The notes: a model not told the origin generated them from the letters alone. A stretch of DNA of 64,000 nt from Steinernema hermaphroditum (GCA_030435675.1 CM059623.1:3560012-3624011), one strand, 5' to 3'. Positions 13,384 through 25,600 are shown, counted from the first letter of the stretch. Made by a program: numbers and translations.

Positions 13384-13860
13384 TCATAACAAATTCCGCG
13401 TACATACATGAGCGCGACGTCCTTGTCCAGAGGAAGCAAAAGGCGCGAAACGGAATTGGATATCGTTGCGAGAGCGTTGCATGACTAACGGCATTAGTGA
13501 ACTATTTCGGCGAAATCGATAATGGCCCTTCGGCCGTTTGGGGCGCGCGCGCTGCAGGAGACAATAACGCGAATGGCCATGGGCCCTGTTGCAGGCTCCC
13601 GCCGCGACTTCCTGATTAGCAATCAGCGGTGGAAAAAGTGAATTATGGTATTTAGACGTCGCTGACGTCAATGAGGTGTCCTTTGCACGCGAAACAAGGT
13701 CGGGTACGCCGAGACGCCGAGAGGTGGAGATCTTCTGAGGCGTTGAGGTGAGAAGACGAGTGCTATCTTGTGCGCGAGATGCGATTTTTAGCGGATGAGA
13801 AAAGTGCAAATCCGAAGCGAAAATGACGTGGGAAAGAATTCGATGTTTACGAGTGCGATC
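13384..13860. promoter_or_regulatory. GC-rich island with palindromic CRE
   Basis: A G+C-rich stretch in AT-rich surroundings with a full TGACGTCA site at 13,663-13,670. The minus-strand ORF across it has no ATG at its start and no recognisable domain. A regulatory island or distal promoter is more likely than a coding exon. Confidence 0.3.
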
Positions 13861-13924
13861 ATCTGTGTGGAGAAGTTTTTGAAAGGGTGCAAAAATGGAT
13901 TTGCACCTTGGCTACTTGAAAGGT

Positions 13925-15205
13925 GACTTCTGCTTCAAAACTCTTAGGTCAAGCTGTTGAAATATTGCCCACCTGCACGACTCTAATATGCTGAATTGGA
14001 TGTCAAAGAAATCTCGTTGTGTTTTTGCAAAAATGAAAACAAAAACGTTTATTAGTAAATGAGGGCCACACGCAGCGTTGCTGATCGAAAATGATCGCTC
14101 GAGGGGTCGAACCTGTGACCTAAAATCTGGTAACCGAAAGCGTTACCATTTCGCTACACCGCCAAAGGCAACGTGCCCAGAACAAATTACCTATATCTAT
14201 GTCTCAAAACTCCCGAAATTGTCGGAAAGATTTCACAAAATCTTGTAGTTCATTAGTAAATGAGGGCCACACGCAGCGTTGCTTAGCATGTAGCACATTT
14301 TTTCAGCTTTAACGTTTTTAACTTTAACGAGCTTTACCATATTTTCAAAAATAAGCAAATGAAAAATAACAGTCTCACTTAAAAACCACTTTTGACTTTG
14401 AAGAAAGAGGATCATCGCTTGGGGTATCGGACCTGCGACCCAAAGTCTGGTAACCTAAAGCTTTACCATTACGCTAGGCAGCCGGTACGCTGCTATCGGT
14501 ATCAAAAATATGTATACGCAGTGATTATGAAACTCTTCAATAAAAAATCAGTTCAAAATCAGTTTTCTGGCTTCTAACACTTCTTCAATTTCAGAGATAA
14601 GGGGACACTCAAAAGATACCTAAAACACCCTATAGCCCGTGAAGAGTAGCACCTTGTACTATTTAAAGAAATACCGATGTTGGACATGTTTAACTTCTTT
14701 TTGGACTTCTGCCCCAAAACTTCAGAAGTGTCCGCCTTACATCCAGCTGCTGAAATATTGCATACTGGATACTTTATTGCATACTTTAATGTGCTGAATG
14801 GGATGACATAGAGATTTCGTTAAGATTTCATAAAATTAAAACTCAAGATTAGCAAATGAGGGCCACATCATATTTTATCAACTTCAACGTTGGAAACAAA
14901 ACCACTTAAACTGTGAACAAAAAGGATGATCGCTCGGGGGATCGAACCTGTGACCAAAACAAAGTCAACCGCTATACTGCCAAACAGAATCTCATCCATA
15001 GCAAAAAATGATCTATATGACTACGCCGAGTACCTGAAGTAATTGTCGACAAAAATCACTGCTGAACACTATCTATCACAAACGCTTCACTAAATGACAG
15101 TGAAGGAACACTCAGGAGATATCTAAAGTAGTCCGTGAGGAGAAAGCATAAATTTACGCGCGATGTAGCACCTTGTACTATTTAAAGAAACACCGATGTT
15201 GGACA
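13925..15205 (-). repeat. tandem array of about 0.3-0.5 kb units, each with a tRNA-like core
   Basis: Three diverged units share blocks such as GCTGTTGAAATATTGC, AATGAGGGCCACACGCAGCGTTGCT and GCACCTTGTACTATTTAAAGAAA. Each has a minus-strand tRNA-like segment at 14,097-14,164, 14,408-14,482 and 14,928-14,992. The first two keep an A-box-like TAGCG(A/T)AATGGTAA and a T-arm; the third is shorter. The first is followed by TTTT on the minus strand. Acceptor ends do not pair well, so these look like pseudo-tRNAs amplified in tandem. Confidence 0.6.
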
Positions 15206-17000
15206 TGCTTGGAAAGGTACGTGTGTGCATATGACGAAGTTAAACTACACGCCCGATTACGAACATCCACTTTCCAGCTGTTTCATTTTCGGTTTTCGCG
15301 AGCAATACGCCAGAGAATTGGGTCGTATATGGGTTTGTGGAAAAAGCTGACCGAAAGCACGTCATCCTAAGCGTAGCCCTATTGATCGGATCGATCATGT
15401 GAACGGTCATGAGGTCATTGATTCGCCTCAAAACCTGCTCTGCACCCCAAAGATGTTGCCAAAGCAGGAACTGGGGCGACGTAAAATAGTGTAATTTGAA
15501 ACAACGCACCACGCCCACGACAAGATAAGCAGGAAGTTACACATATCACGATTATGTTTTTATGGTTGTTTTTCTGATTCACTGCCATGTCGGCGGCGAC
15601 GTCAAGATTTGATACTCAAATTTCAGGCTTGACTCATGTGGAAATTTGATAATGTACCGTGGCATTTACCATCAGACGAAAAGTCACAAATAACAAGTAA
15701 TTGGCCTTTCTGTAGAAATCCCACTCTATGTCTAGTAGGAGACGTTGTTAATTTTTAAGGAAATAATTCGAAAAAAAATTTACAAGAAGGACCACTTTGT
15801 GTAAATAAAGTGAACATAAACTTTGACAATTGCTTCTACAAGGTCTGCAGTAGAGTTTTTCGCATTGTCGCACCCTCCAGGTACTAAAAGCCAAGTAGCC
15901 CTGCGAGCGGCAAATATCCTCTAGGTAAAATATTACAGAATATTTAGCCTTCGTCTTTATGCTGTTCTTGCAGCAACTGGCTCCTGAGGCATAAGGCTTT
16001 TCAATTAGGAAAAACGGCGTAGTAAGTAATCAAAGAAACAAAAAAAATCGACACAATAAAAAACAGAAGGCCTACAAGGCCATGACAAAAATTAAAGGAT
16101 GGGTACTTCAGAATTCACGTCGCAAGCCGAACAGTCTTTGCTCATTCAGTAGGAAATCCATTAAAAAGTCAACATTTTCTGGCACGCACAGAACCACACG
16201 CACAGCCACCTTTGAGCACGACATTCCCGGGGGTTTCCTAAGAAGTTCAAAACGTGCGTAGCCGACTGCGTAATTAGGTAAGTAAATAATTAAGTTGTCG
16301 CCAAGTGCGGTGGGAGCATGGAGCGCGAGGGAGGGTTCGATTTTTTGGTGTTTGAACTTCGTGCATGTTTCATGTTTGCAACGGTCAAAAAGACATATTT
16401 ATGTCATCTCCATTTCCTGATATATCTAGAAGTTCCGACTGTGTCTTTGATTCCAAAAATCAATTAAATTCCCAATGAATTAAGTACAAAGCAATTGGAT
16501 AAATTGCCTCAAAAAATCTTCAAAAGTTCAAAGGCCAAAAGATAACGTTGTCCTTTTGGGGATGCAGATAAGGGCGCTCGTGGCCACATGTACAAAGCAT
16601 GCCTATGAGGGATGGTTTTGGATTAGAAAATGTCGGAGTTCGACGGGAGGGAATGTATATAAATAACAAAACGAAGCTACGACGGGGATTAGGAGTCGAA
16701 GGGATGCAATCTCATTATCCGGTCACATGTTCACTGATCCTTGAATACTGTAGAGCCGAGAGGCTAAGATTGAAAGGCGAACACTGACCGGGTGGGTGAA
16801 AACCCATAGACATTGACAATCGAAAAACAATCCCCCACCCATCGAAAGCGAATTCGCCTCATCCATAGGGCGGATGTTTTCAGAGTTTCAGATGTCGTCA
16901 AATCCGGATGTTATGAGCAAAAAGTGTATTGTATTATTACAGAAGGCTTCTTAAAAGAAGGATGTTTGCCTATGTATTGATCATTGTCCAAGGATAGAGA
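15206..17000. other. gene-free stretch
   Basis: No supported gene. A fragment of the composite GCGGGCGGC repeat (CCTCCAGGTACTAAAAGCCAA then GCCCTGCGAGCGGC) lies at about 15,868-15,925. The rest is AT-rich with nothing recognisable. Confidence 0.5.
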
Positions 17001-17004
17001 CGTT

Positions 17005-17755
17005 TCTGGATAAGGAAGCAGCAACAGTAGGAAGTGAACCAAAACATCGCGATAGTGTTGTCAATTTGACTAAACACAACGGCGAGTGCGGAGGCCAAAA
17101 ATTGCTTTTCATCATTGTTACGTCCAGTTCCATCGTCGTTTTCGGGAAAGTCTTGAAAACGGCCTTCCTAATATCCAAACAGAGAGAGATAACGCATTCA
17201 AAAATGAAGGAGCGTATTATTGTAAAAAACACATATCAATAGTAACTTTTGTATATTCCTCAAAATAGATAAGGTTTGAAATTAATGGGTGGATCGTCTT
17301 CCCGTATGTCAATGTTACAAGAAAGTGCAGCATATCTGTGGAAATATATGGCCTATTGCATTGATTTTCCATTTTCCGAGAAAATAAACGTTCGTGAATG
17401 AGGAAGAAGCAACAGCGAGTCAGAGAGTCAAAACATCGAGACAGTCTTGTCTTCATTCCACTAAACAAAAAGACGACCGTAAAAACTCCAATACGTCTAG
17501 TTCCATTTAGTGTCGTCTCGGGTTGTCTTGAAAACGATCATCCAAGTAGCAAGGATTTCATGCAAAAATGAACCACCAACGAGCATATTATTGTTATACA
17601 ATATGTCATGTCAATAGCCACTGATCACTGTTTTTTTGCATAGTCCTCAAAATGCATAAGGTTTGAGATGGATGGACGGATCTTTTTCCTTACCGTATGT
17701 TAATGTGACAAGAAAGTACAGAATATCTGTGGAACTGTATGTCCTAAGTTTTCAT
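17005..17755. repeat. diverged tandem duplication, period about 389 bp
   Basis: Unit 1 (about 17,005-17,375) and unit 2 (about 17,395-17,755) share in order AAAACATCG, GTCTTGAAAACG, CCTCAAAAT and ATATCTGTGGAA, offset by 387-390 bp. No conserved ORF runs through both, so this is a non-coding segmental duplication. Confidence 0.7.
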
Positions 17756-18462
17756 CATTATCAAAACATCAATTCAGGAAACAGCCTTAAAATGCGAATA
17801 TGTGATAAACATTACATAGAGAAAGTTACCAAACCGTACTTTTTGAGTGGAACCAATCCGGGTCATCGAAATATTACGGCGAAGTTGATCAAGAAGGCAA
17901 AATAGGAAAAAAAAGTCAGAACTTAAAATAGAGTGGAACATAAATTACAAAAATCACGACTGATCACACCTTCTTGTCAACTCGATCAATACTCCGATCA
18001 GTTTTTTTCACTTCCTTCTCAACAAAAACACGCTTCGACCAAAAGACACAAATCACGGAAGGGCTGTTCTGTTCCCGTTGCGTGTGCAATTAGCGCCACT
18101 CCTGGAGCAGAACAGGTCCACTCCTTGCGAAATCGCCGCCGATCGCCGAATAAATCAACTTGGCGACCGTTAGAAACCCTGCAGTTTCGCGGCTAATCCC
18201 CCCCCCATCCCAAGCCCCTCAACACCCCCAAAAGGCCGATTGTCCATCATCATCGGCCACACGAACACGACCCTCACGGAGACGTATCGATTCGCGTGCG
18301 GCGCGCGGGAGTAAAAGCAAACAAACAGCACAAATCGAGCAGCGGAGACTCGTCGGTCGGAAAGTAAACAATCGATCGATCGGGGAGGTGATGGCTGGCG
18401 ACGTCGTCAGAACGGGCGAGCGGGTGGGCGGAGGCCAGCGGCCGGGTGGGAAGGCGACACTT

Positions 18463-18602
18463 ACCTTGCCGGGTCGGTACAAGGAACGTACCTGTTCACC
18501 GCCGTTCGGCGCCGCCAGCGAAGCCGCCGGCGCGGCGGCGTTCGGCGGCGACGCGATCGCCGAAGTGTGGATCAGCGGGCTCGGGTGGTGTGGGATCGAC
18601 AT
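18463..18602 (-). CDS. orphan first coding exon, unknown gene
   Basis: On the minus strand an ATG at 18,602 opens a GC-rich frame (begins MSIPHHPSPLIHTSAIAS, alanine/proline rich). It reaches a strong donor gtaagtgtcg after GGCAAG; an internal alternative donor gtacgttc follows GAACAG. Third positions are overwhelmingly G or C, as in coding sequence. A further GTGAGT donor upstream near 18,667 suggests a non-coding leader exon. No second exon was recognised downstream at lower coordinates, so the rest may lie past a very long intron or outside the window. The protein is not recognised. A long plus-strand ORF over the same bases (18,160-18,894) is probably its shadow, though the opposite cannot be excluded. 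Confidence 0.5.
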
Positions 18603-18899
18603 CTCTCTGGAGATGCAGTCGACGGATCTACGGGATGGATGCGGATGCGATGTGGAGGACTACTCACGGCGACCGAGACTCCTCAGCCCCGAATACATCA
18701 AATCTGCAAATCATGTGGATGAATCGCTGGGTATTCTGCTGGATATGAGCACGAGCGATGCACGTTTGGAAAAGGGACTGTGTCATCAGGCTGTCAAGTC
18801 TGTTCATACGTGTTCGATCAAGGAACAACCCCAAAGGCAACTTGAGCACCGACGACTGATGTGCCAGAACTCTTCCGATTTCTCGCCACCTTAATGGCA

Positions 18900-19420
18900 C
18901 ACAATTGTCACCGTACCGTGATCAATCTTGATACAGCTTCTTAAGTTGCATCCTATTCCCTGCCCAGAAGATCTCAACAACTGTATTTTCCAAGAGATAA
19001 CGATACTGTCAGGCACGTTCGGCCCAATTCTCTGATACTTAAGCTTCACAATATAACATATCAGCTATACGACTTTTGTCGATAACTCATCAGAACATAG
19101 GGTTCCTGAACAACCCAACTAGGATAGCGGTTTGAACAGAGAACAATGCTCAAGCTGCAAGCTGGTGACCGATGAGTAAGTCATATGAACATGTACAGGT
19201 GTCTTCTGTCTAAACTGGCCATTTCCGGGGCACCGTTCACGGGAGACTAAACTGGCAACTTTCTTTTTCTCCTCTTCAGTAGGTCAAAATACCCTGTACT
19301 TGAGTTCGTACTGTGGAGGACCACTCGAAACATGAAAAATTGCTCCGCACTTGAGATACGTCTATATACTTCGCTACTCGTCGCGCAGAAAACGCAAATA
19401 GTGAAAATGTGTTGGGCGCC
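18900..19420. other. gene-free stretch
   Basis: No supported gene. This is the region upstream of the orphan exon and may contain its promoter, but no specific site was recognised. Confidence 0.45.
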
Positions 19421-19423
19421 AAA

Positions 19424-19992
19424 AACATCTCTCTGTAGATTAGTGAAAAAGGTCCACAGTTCAGAAGCAGTATTTGCCGTAGCTACAGTCTAATTTCTGC
19501 CAGAAATCGAAGAATCAACATTCAAAAATAAACCAACGAACCCCGCTGCGAACCGATCGAATCATCGCGTTACCATGACTAGGTTAACTAACAAGGAAAT
19601 GTGGACCACACACATTGCCAGAACTTGACTGCAAGCAAAAGATCACAGCGTAAATCACTCAGCTCTGATCGAATACCTCAAACACACCAATAACATCTCT
19701 CTGTAGATTGGTGAAAATAGGAAAGTTACAAAAATAGTAGTTGCCGTAGCCTCAGCCTACTTTGTGCTAGAAAATAGACCAAAGGATTAACATCCAAAAA
19801 TTAACCAACGAACTTCGACTGAGACTCTTTGGTGTTCAGGCCGCTGCGAACCGATCGAATCGTCGCGTTAGCAAGACTAGATTAACCAACAAGGAAATTT
19901 GGACCACACACATCGATTGGAAAAACTTGACTGGAAGCAAAAGATGACAATAAAAATCACTGAGCTCTGATCGAATACGTCAAATACGCCTC
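19424..19992. repeat. diverged tandem duplication, about 270-300 bp units
   Basis: Units at about 19,424-19,690 and 19,694-19,990 share AACATCTCTCTGTAGATT, TTGCCGTAGC, CGCTGCGAACCGATCGAATC, AACAAGGAAAT and AGCTCTGATCGAATAC in the same order. Unit 2 has an extra segment of about 30 bp before CGCTGCGAACC. No coding frame is shared. Confidence 0.7.
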
Positions 19993-20055
19993 TGCATTCA
20001 TTTTTTGAAACGGGCCTTCCAGGCTTGGCTTAAGTTGATGCCTGTTCGTTTGTAG

Positions 20056-20321
20056 TAGGGATGTACCGGAACGGAAACCGGAACGAACCGGAATCAGTCA
20101 GAAGGTCCGCGGTTCGAATCCGCCCGCAGGCCAAACTTTTTTATTTTTAGTATTTTCTTGACATAACATTCTGGAAACTGTTTGATTGTCTGATTCTACG
20201 TAAGCAAAATTTAAATATACGGAAAAATGTGCGGAAAAAGTACATTTAAAAAGTTTTGCTCGCAGGAAGATTCGAACCCCTGACCTTCTGACTGATTCCG
20301 GTTCGTTCCGGTGCATCCCTA
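20056..20321. mobile_element. hAT-type MITE with T-arm in each TIR, copy A
   Basis: This is a 266-bp inverted-repeat element starting TAGGGATGTACCGG and ending CCGGTGCATCCCTA. It is flanked by an exact 8-bp direct repeat GTTTGTAG (20,048-20,055 and 20,322-20,329). TAGGG termini and 8-bp target duplications are hAT hallmarks. Each TIR (65-80 bp) holds CCGGAACG-type subrepeats and a tRNA T-arm-like GGTTCGAATC. The AT-rich interior is non-coding, so movement would need a hAT transposase supplied from elsewhere. Confidence 0.85.
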
Positions 20322-20329
20322 GTTTGTAG

Positions 20330-22240
20330 CCTTAAAAATATTTAAGTATTTGATAAAACTATTGAACGGCTGACGGAACCGATTCGTTCGTGCCCATCTC
20401 TGTGCTTTATATCATTGTGTGTTTATAAGCTGGGCACTTTCCTAATACTTATTGCGACAGGATTCTCAAGAATATCAAATACGACGTTTTTCACGATAAA
20501 AAACGACATATGAATAAAGAAAATCCATAAAGCTGAACTTTTGTGATTTCCATCATTAACGCCAAAAATTTGAGCTTGGCAGCTGTGGAGAGAGCGAACA
20601 GAATGGAGACCCATCATCACGGCGATAGGCTTTGACTTTGTATGACCTTTATGCCTTTCGGGTGGTCAGGAAGTGGACACGACCTTCTTCTCAAGGCGCT
20701 GGAACTAAGGTTCCCTGGTGTTCCAGGCCTTCTGGGAGCCGCAGCGATCGAAGATCCAAGAACGGTGTCCAAGAACGACCGCTCACTCAACGCCACTGCC
20801 ATCAAATGAAAGACCCACACAATTCACCAGCCAATGCTGATTCAATCAACTCAGAGATTATGTTCTTTCGATCACTACGATCTTTAGAAAACAATTACGT
20901 CACTAGTCATTACACCCTAATCTATTTCTATCGTTCCCTACCATTACTGTACCGCGATCCGGTTTTCACAAAAAACCAACGAACTTTAAAAATATTTGTT
21001 GTTATGACTCAAAAACCAGAAATTGTACTGTTCTCTGGTGGCTTCTTTTGATCCCCGAGTAAACAAAACGTCACGACAACAAACAGATGCATTCATAGAA
21101 TACGTATAAACAGTGCTTCCGGCTGCAAGAGGCCAAGTGTTCACATAAAATTGGATATAGCGTGTGGGTCATAAGCACTCAACGATTATGATTATATGGC
21201 TTGTATCGTTTTATGCAGTTCCGACTTCATTTTACATGCCCTATTCCATTGTAGACTCCACAGTTTGATACAGAAACTTTCCGCCAGAAATGGGAGCTAT
21301 CTTATCTAAAAGATCTGAAGGAATATTTTGGAAGTCCGCGGAAATTTCCAAAATAATCGACAATCAAAGGTTAAAAATCCTACGGGGAGCTAAAAATTCA
21401 AGTCGAATGTAGTCTCGCGAACGCGGCGATTGTCAGATTCCCATTAGACCTTGAAACAACGGCGACCTCCGTTCCCAGCGAAGAGCTCGGAGAGGAGCTA
21501 AAGAAATCCAAAAATTTTAACCGAATGTAGTCAATGATTGGTCGAAAAGCGGCAAGTGATAAACAGACCCAAAAATACAAAATAAGTGAATGGCATGTTT
21601 TAAACAGATTCCGAGGGTATGCGAAGGAAATGATTAAAGTTTATTTGATGTGCTCTCGTCTAGGAAGAAACAAGAAGTTGTAATATTTCTAAGATCCCTC
21701 GAGCACGGTAGGATAGAAAACAAAAAGATTGATGGGAATGTAACACAGGGCGGCCCAAAAAAGACGTTTAGACGCTAATCAAGAAAGCCATTGGACACTC
21801 CAACTTTCACGATTCTATTTTATGAATCAAAGGCATTACGACTTGCATGACAACGACTATAGACAAACAGAGAATGTCTCTTACAGCCGGCTTCATCCCT
21901 GCTTCAGACTCCAAGTGAGCAATCGTTGATGGGAATATATTACAGTGCATCCCAAAGCCACCAAACAACGTTCTCGAAAACTAATGTTTTCAAGAAACTT
22001 ACATGTATTTTCATTTCGAACAAACGTGTTTTGATCAAACAATGACTTTTTTTTGGAATGGTAGTCAACAATAGTGCATATTATTCAGGTTCTTTATAGC
22101 GTAAGTGAGTCAAGTCCTACCTTCACAGTAAGCATTTTAGGGAAAAGGGCTGATAAATAAGTGTATGTACATAAGTAGTTATCACTCTGTTCTGATCATA
22201 TGATCTTAGGTCCAAAACGTGAAAATGGGCAGCTGGATGC
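20330..22240. other. gene-free stretch with mariner-like end fragments
   Basis: No supported gene. Segments at about 21,745-21,790 (CAGGGCGGCCCAAAAAAG) and about 21,950-21,990 (CAGTGCATCCCAAAG) look like ends of Tc1/mariner-type MITEs. The rest is unremarkable. Confidence 0.45.
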
Positions 22241-22246
22241 TACTAA

Positions 22247-22318
22247 CAAGGGAACCACCTAAAGTGATACGCGCCGATCGAGCTGCGGTGTAGCGGATCA
22301 CTTTGGGTGGTTCCCTTG
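22247..22318. mobile_element. 72-bp palindromic mini-MITE
   Basis: The arms CAAGGGAACCACCTAAAGTG and CACTTTGGGTGGTTCCCTTG are near-perfect reverse complements, one mismatch in this stretch, around a loop of about 30 bp. TAA lies directly outside both ends, consistent with a TA or TAA target duplication. There is no coding capacity. Confidence 0.65.
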
Positions 22319-22981
22319 TAAGCTCTAACAAGGCTCCCTGCGTTTCAGGGCCTATCTCTGATGACACTAAGGTGGGACACCTTCGATTAATGGCCTAACA
22401 GAAAGGTCCCTTATTCATACAGAGAATATGGCTTTCTTGTGAAAAACGTGGGTTCATTTGTTAAAATAAAAGTATTTCATTGAAAAGAGCAAATATTTAA
22501 AGGCCGATTATGAAATCCGATCAAGGTGACCTTCAAAAAAGAGTCAATCAAGTCAACTGGATCGACTCGGTCCCGTCAGCACACAATGCACAGAATGACG
22601 GCGCGCTGACCGCGATCGATTCTCCCGTTCCGTTTATTACCCTTCCCGTCGTCGGTGATTCATCAGAAGCTCTTTGTAGTTTGCAGAACGTATTAGGTAC
22701 GGAGGGCAAGAAGAAGAAAATAATATTAAGGTTCATTTTCCGTGCAGTCGAACCTACTTGGAACCGAACTGAACCGCGTCTAGGGTTGTCGGGAACATTG
22801 AATTTTCGACAACCCTAGTCGAGTCACAGTCTTATCAAAGACTAACCTCAAACGAACTAATCTTAGAGCATGGTAGAAGAAACTCTGGAGAAAACAGGAA
22901 TAAAATTGGCTCGTTCGATCCAGATTGCCGGTAATATTTTTTTTTGGTCCCAGGTATATGCCGGTAACTTGTCGCTTTCAA

Positions 22982-23110
22982 ACCGTCTGTGTGGCTCAGT
23001 GCGAACACGTTAAATCCGTAATGGTTTGGTTCGACGCCTACCTGGGTCCTCTTTTTATCTGCTTATCACTGCCATGCCAACTGTTCCTCGACTGATCGAA
23101 CCCAAGCGAA
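22982..23110 (+). repeat. tRNA-derived SINE, partial copy
   Basis: GTGTGGCTCAGTGCGAA, then GGTTTGGTTCGACGCC, then a tail with CTCCGTTTATACAGG match the SINE blocks at 10,008 and 33,995. A second tail fragment (CCAACAGACCCATTG...CTCCGCTTATACAG) lies at about 23,280-23,312. Confidence 0.5.
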
Positions 23111-23127
23111 ACCATTGTTCCTCCGTT

Positions 23128-23680
23128 TATACAGGACGGTCCAAAAAAGGGTATCTAGACAGATGTATGGAATGTCATTTTTCTGACCATCCCAGCATGA
23201 AACCGGTCGGAAGAAGAGGAACAAAAGCGAAAAATTTTCCAGAAAAAAACCGACCCTCGACTGATCGAACACGAACCAAACCAACAGACCCATTGTTTCT
23301 CCGCTTATACAGTGTGACGCCGCAGGCCAAACTTTTTTCTATGTACTTTTTCTGCACGTTTTTCCGCAGATTTAAATTTTGCTTACGTAGAATCAGACAG
23401 TGAAACAGTTTCCAGAGTGTTATGTCGAGAAAATACGAAAATAAAAAAGTTTTGCTTGCGGGTGGATTCGAACCCCGGACCTTCTGACTGATTCCGGTTC
23501 GTTCCGGTTTCCGTTCCGGTGCATCCCTAGTCTGGAATGTCATTTTTGTGAACATCCAAGTGAGAGACTGGTCGGAAAATGAAAGGAACCGTCTCAGCGG
23601 ACCGAATTTATGAGTGGATTTCGAGATTTCTGTCTAGGTACCTCCATATGGGCGGGGCCCATATAGGGTTTACATCGGAA
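23128..23680. mobile_element. nested MITEs: mariner-like element containing a truncated hAT-type MITE
   Basis: A mariner-like MITE segment begins near 23,128 (TACAGGACGGTCCAAAAAAGG, then ATGGAATGTCATTTTTCTG and GAAACCGGTCGGAAG). A 3' piece of the hAT-type MITE occupies 23,321-23,529, ending CCGGTGCATCCCTA. It is followed by GTCTGGAATGTCATTTTTGTG, the mariner-like sequence resumed. The left TIR of the hAT-type copy is missing. Confidence 0.55.
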
Positions 23681-25600
23681 AATGACAAAGACTCGACAAA
23701 ATGCCCATTCGAAAAAATTGTTACAACTGAAGAACACTTCAAGGACAAAAAAATACAGAAGCGCACTGAACAGAAAAACCAAAGTCAAATTCCAGCTGCA
23801 GAGCCGCAAACATAGTGTTTTGATGCACTCGCTTTCAACGACCCGATGACCAAGCGTGAAAGAAAACAGAAAAAAAATCGGATTACAGCAGGAGGAGTTG
23901 TTTATAGTGTGGTAAATACAGAAACGGCTGCATTTGGGTCCATTTTAGGATTTAGGGAACTCTTGTCTTAAAGCTTCCTATTTGATATAGATGTCCTTCC
24001 TTATTGTCCAAAAGGTGGCTTGATAAGAAGGGCGTAGCGAAAGGTCACACACGAGAAGCAATCCTCTCTTATCATCGCTCCCCGACGACACATCAGCTTT
24101 TAGTACTTTTACTGAGCACTCTACCGTTGAGCTGATCAATAACAAGAAAGTCCATTGGATAAATAACCTTTCATGGAAATATCTTTTTGAAAAACCAATC
24201 GAACAGATACTCAATCTAGCCTGACCAGTTCTCGACTGTTCTGACGTCAGGTTGGCGTCATGTTTGTAGGGCGTGCAAGTGCAAAAATAGAAGCTGTTGT
24301 CCGGAAAGGTTGGGTTTTGCACATTGCAAGGGTTGACAGACTGACCCAGCCTCCAGTCATGAGGAGGGATACACCTTCTAACGAACAGTCAAGTCAAGGT
24401 TTTGTAACATGTTTACGACTTGTAATAGACATAACAACTTCGATTCATCCGATTAGTTAAAATCCTAAAAATAGCTCTAGATTGTTATCTTCAGTAACCT
24501 AGTAAGAGGTTCCATTGTAGACGAAAGTAGCCTACCGACCTGGCGGCCGTTCGATGTTCATATATGGGATTATACAGGGTGGAAATAATTTGGATTTGGA
24601 TTACTCACAGATTACACGGATTACAGATACCGTCCTTCGAACCGAACTGAACAGACATAAAAACTATCATAGCCTCAGCCTAAAATAACATAATTTTGTC
24701 AAAAAAGGAAAGGTTGCCCAGTTTGGAAAATGCTACAAGGGCGCATTTTTCATTTTCATCAAATTGACCATTTACTAAAAAGTGGATTATGATTGTGGCC
24801 ACCAGATATCTGAAATATTTTAATCTGATGAATATTCTGTTAAATAAAGCCAGCTGCGTTAATAGTAAGCTTTTCGCATCGAAGATTTTCGAATACAAAA
24901 AGAATGGACACCAAGGGGACAGAACCCCCGACCCCCAGCATGGCAGACGAACACATTACCAATCAGCCAACTAGCAGTATCTAGCTCACGCTTCACGGAT
25001 TGCATTACTAGCTGCTGGTATTTTCAGAGCACTGTACCCTGCTTTTTCATCCAATTCACTGCTACATATTCACATAAACTTAACACACAGATATCTATTA
25101 TCACGGCTAATCGCATCAAAGATCACATCAAAATCAGAAAAAACAATCGATGATGAATATCTGATCGTCATCAGAATCCAGCTACCAGTCAAGTCCCAGA
25201 GCCAGCTTAGTCGCCAAATTTATTCGCTTATTCAATCGCTCAACAGTTGATCACCTTCAACGAAGCACGGAATTTAGAAAACGCTGCAAGGGACTACCAT
25301 GTGACACAAATTGTCGGATGCCAATCCCATTATCATTAACCCTCCCGACAGGTACTTCCCGATTTATCAGCACACACAGAGACTCGATCCGCAACATCGC
25401 CACCGAAAAGACACATTGGCAACATAAGAGAAAGTTCGATCAATCAACAAATCGGCGATCATTGCAGATGCCGATTCCAGAAAAAAATGAGTCAAACGAG
25501 AGCGAGAATAGGAGAAGAGCACGTAGAGCATCGCGATCGCGATCAATCAATCGATTCCCCAAGATCGAACTGTCTTCTTCGCCCCCGGGGGGCATCTAGC
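23681..25600. other. gene-free stretch with one tRNA-like relic
   Basis: No supported gene. At 24,903-24,975 the minus strand reads TTGGCTGATTGGTAATG (A-box-like), then GGGGTTCTGTCCCC and TTTTT downstream, a pseudo-tRNA whose acceptor ends do not pair. TACAGGGTGG at about 24,574 resembles a mariner end. Confidence 0.45.

Noticed and set aside
18160..18894. 244-codon plus-strand ORF
   Set aside because: It overlies the GC-rich minus-strand exon, has no recognisable domain, and its length is explained by high G+C; the minus-strand exon has better codon and splice evidence.
20098..20316. ORFs inside the hAT-type MITE copies (also near 23.2, 26.4 and 46.0 kb)
   Set aside because: They read through terminal inverted repeats and T-arm sequence; the similar peptides arise because the element is repeated, not because a protein is conserved.
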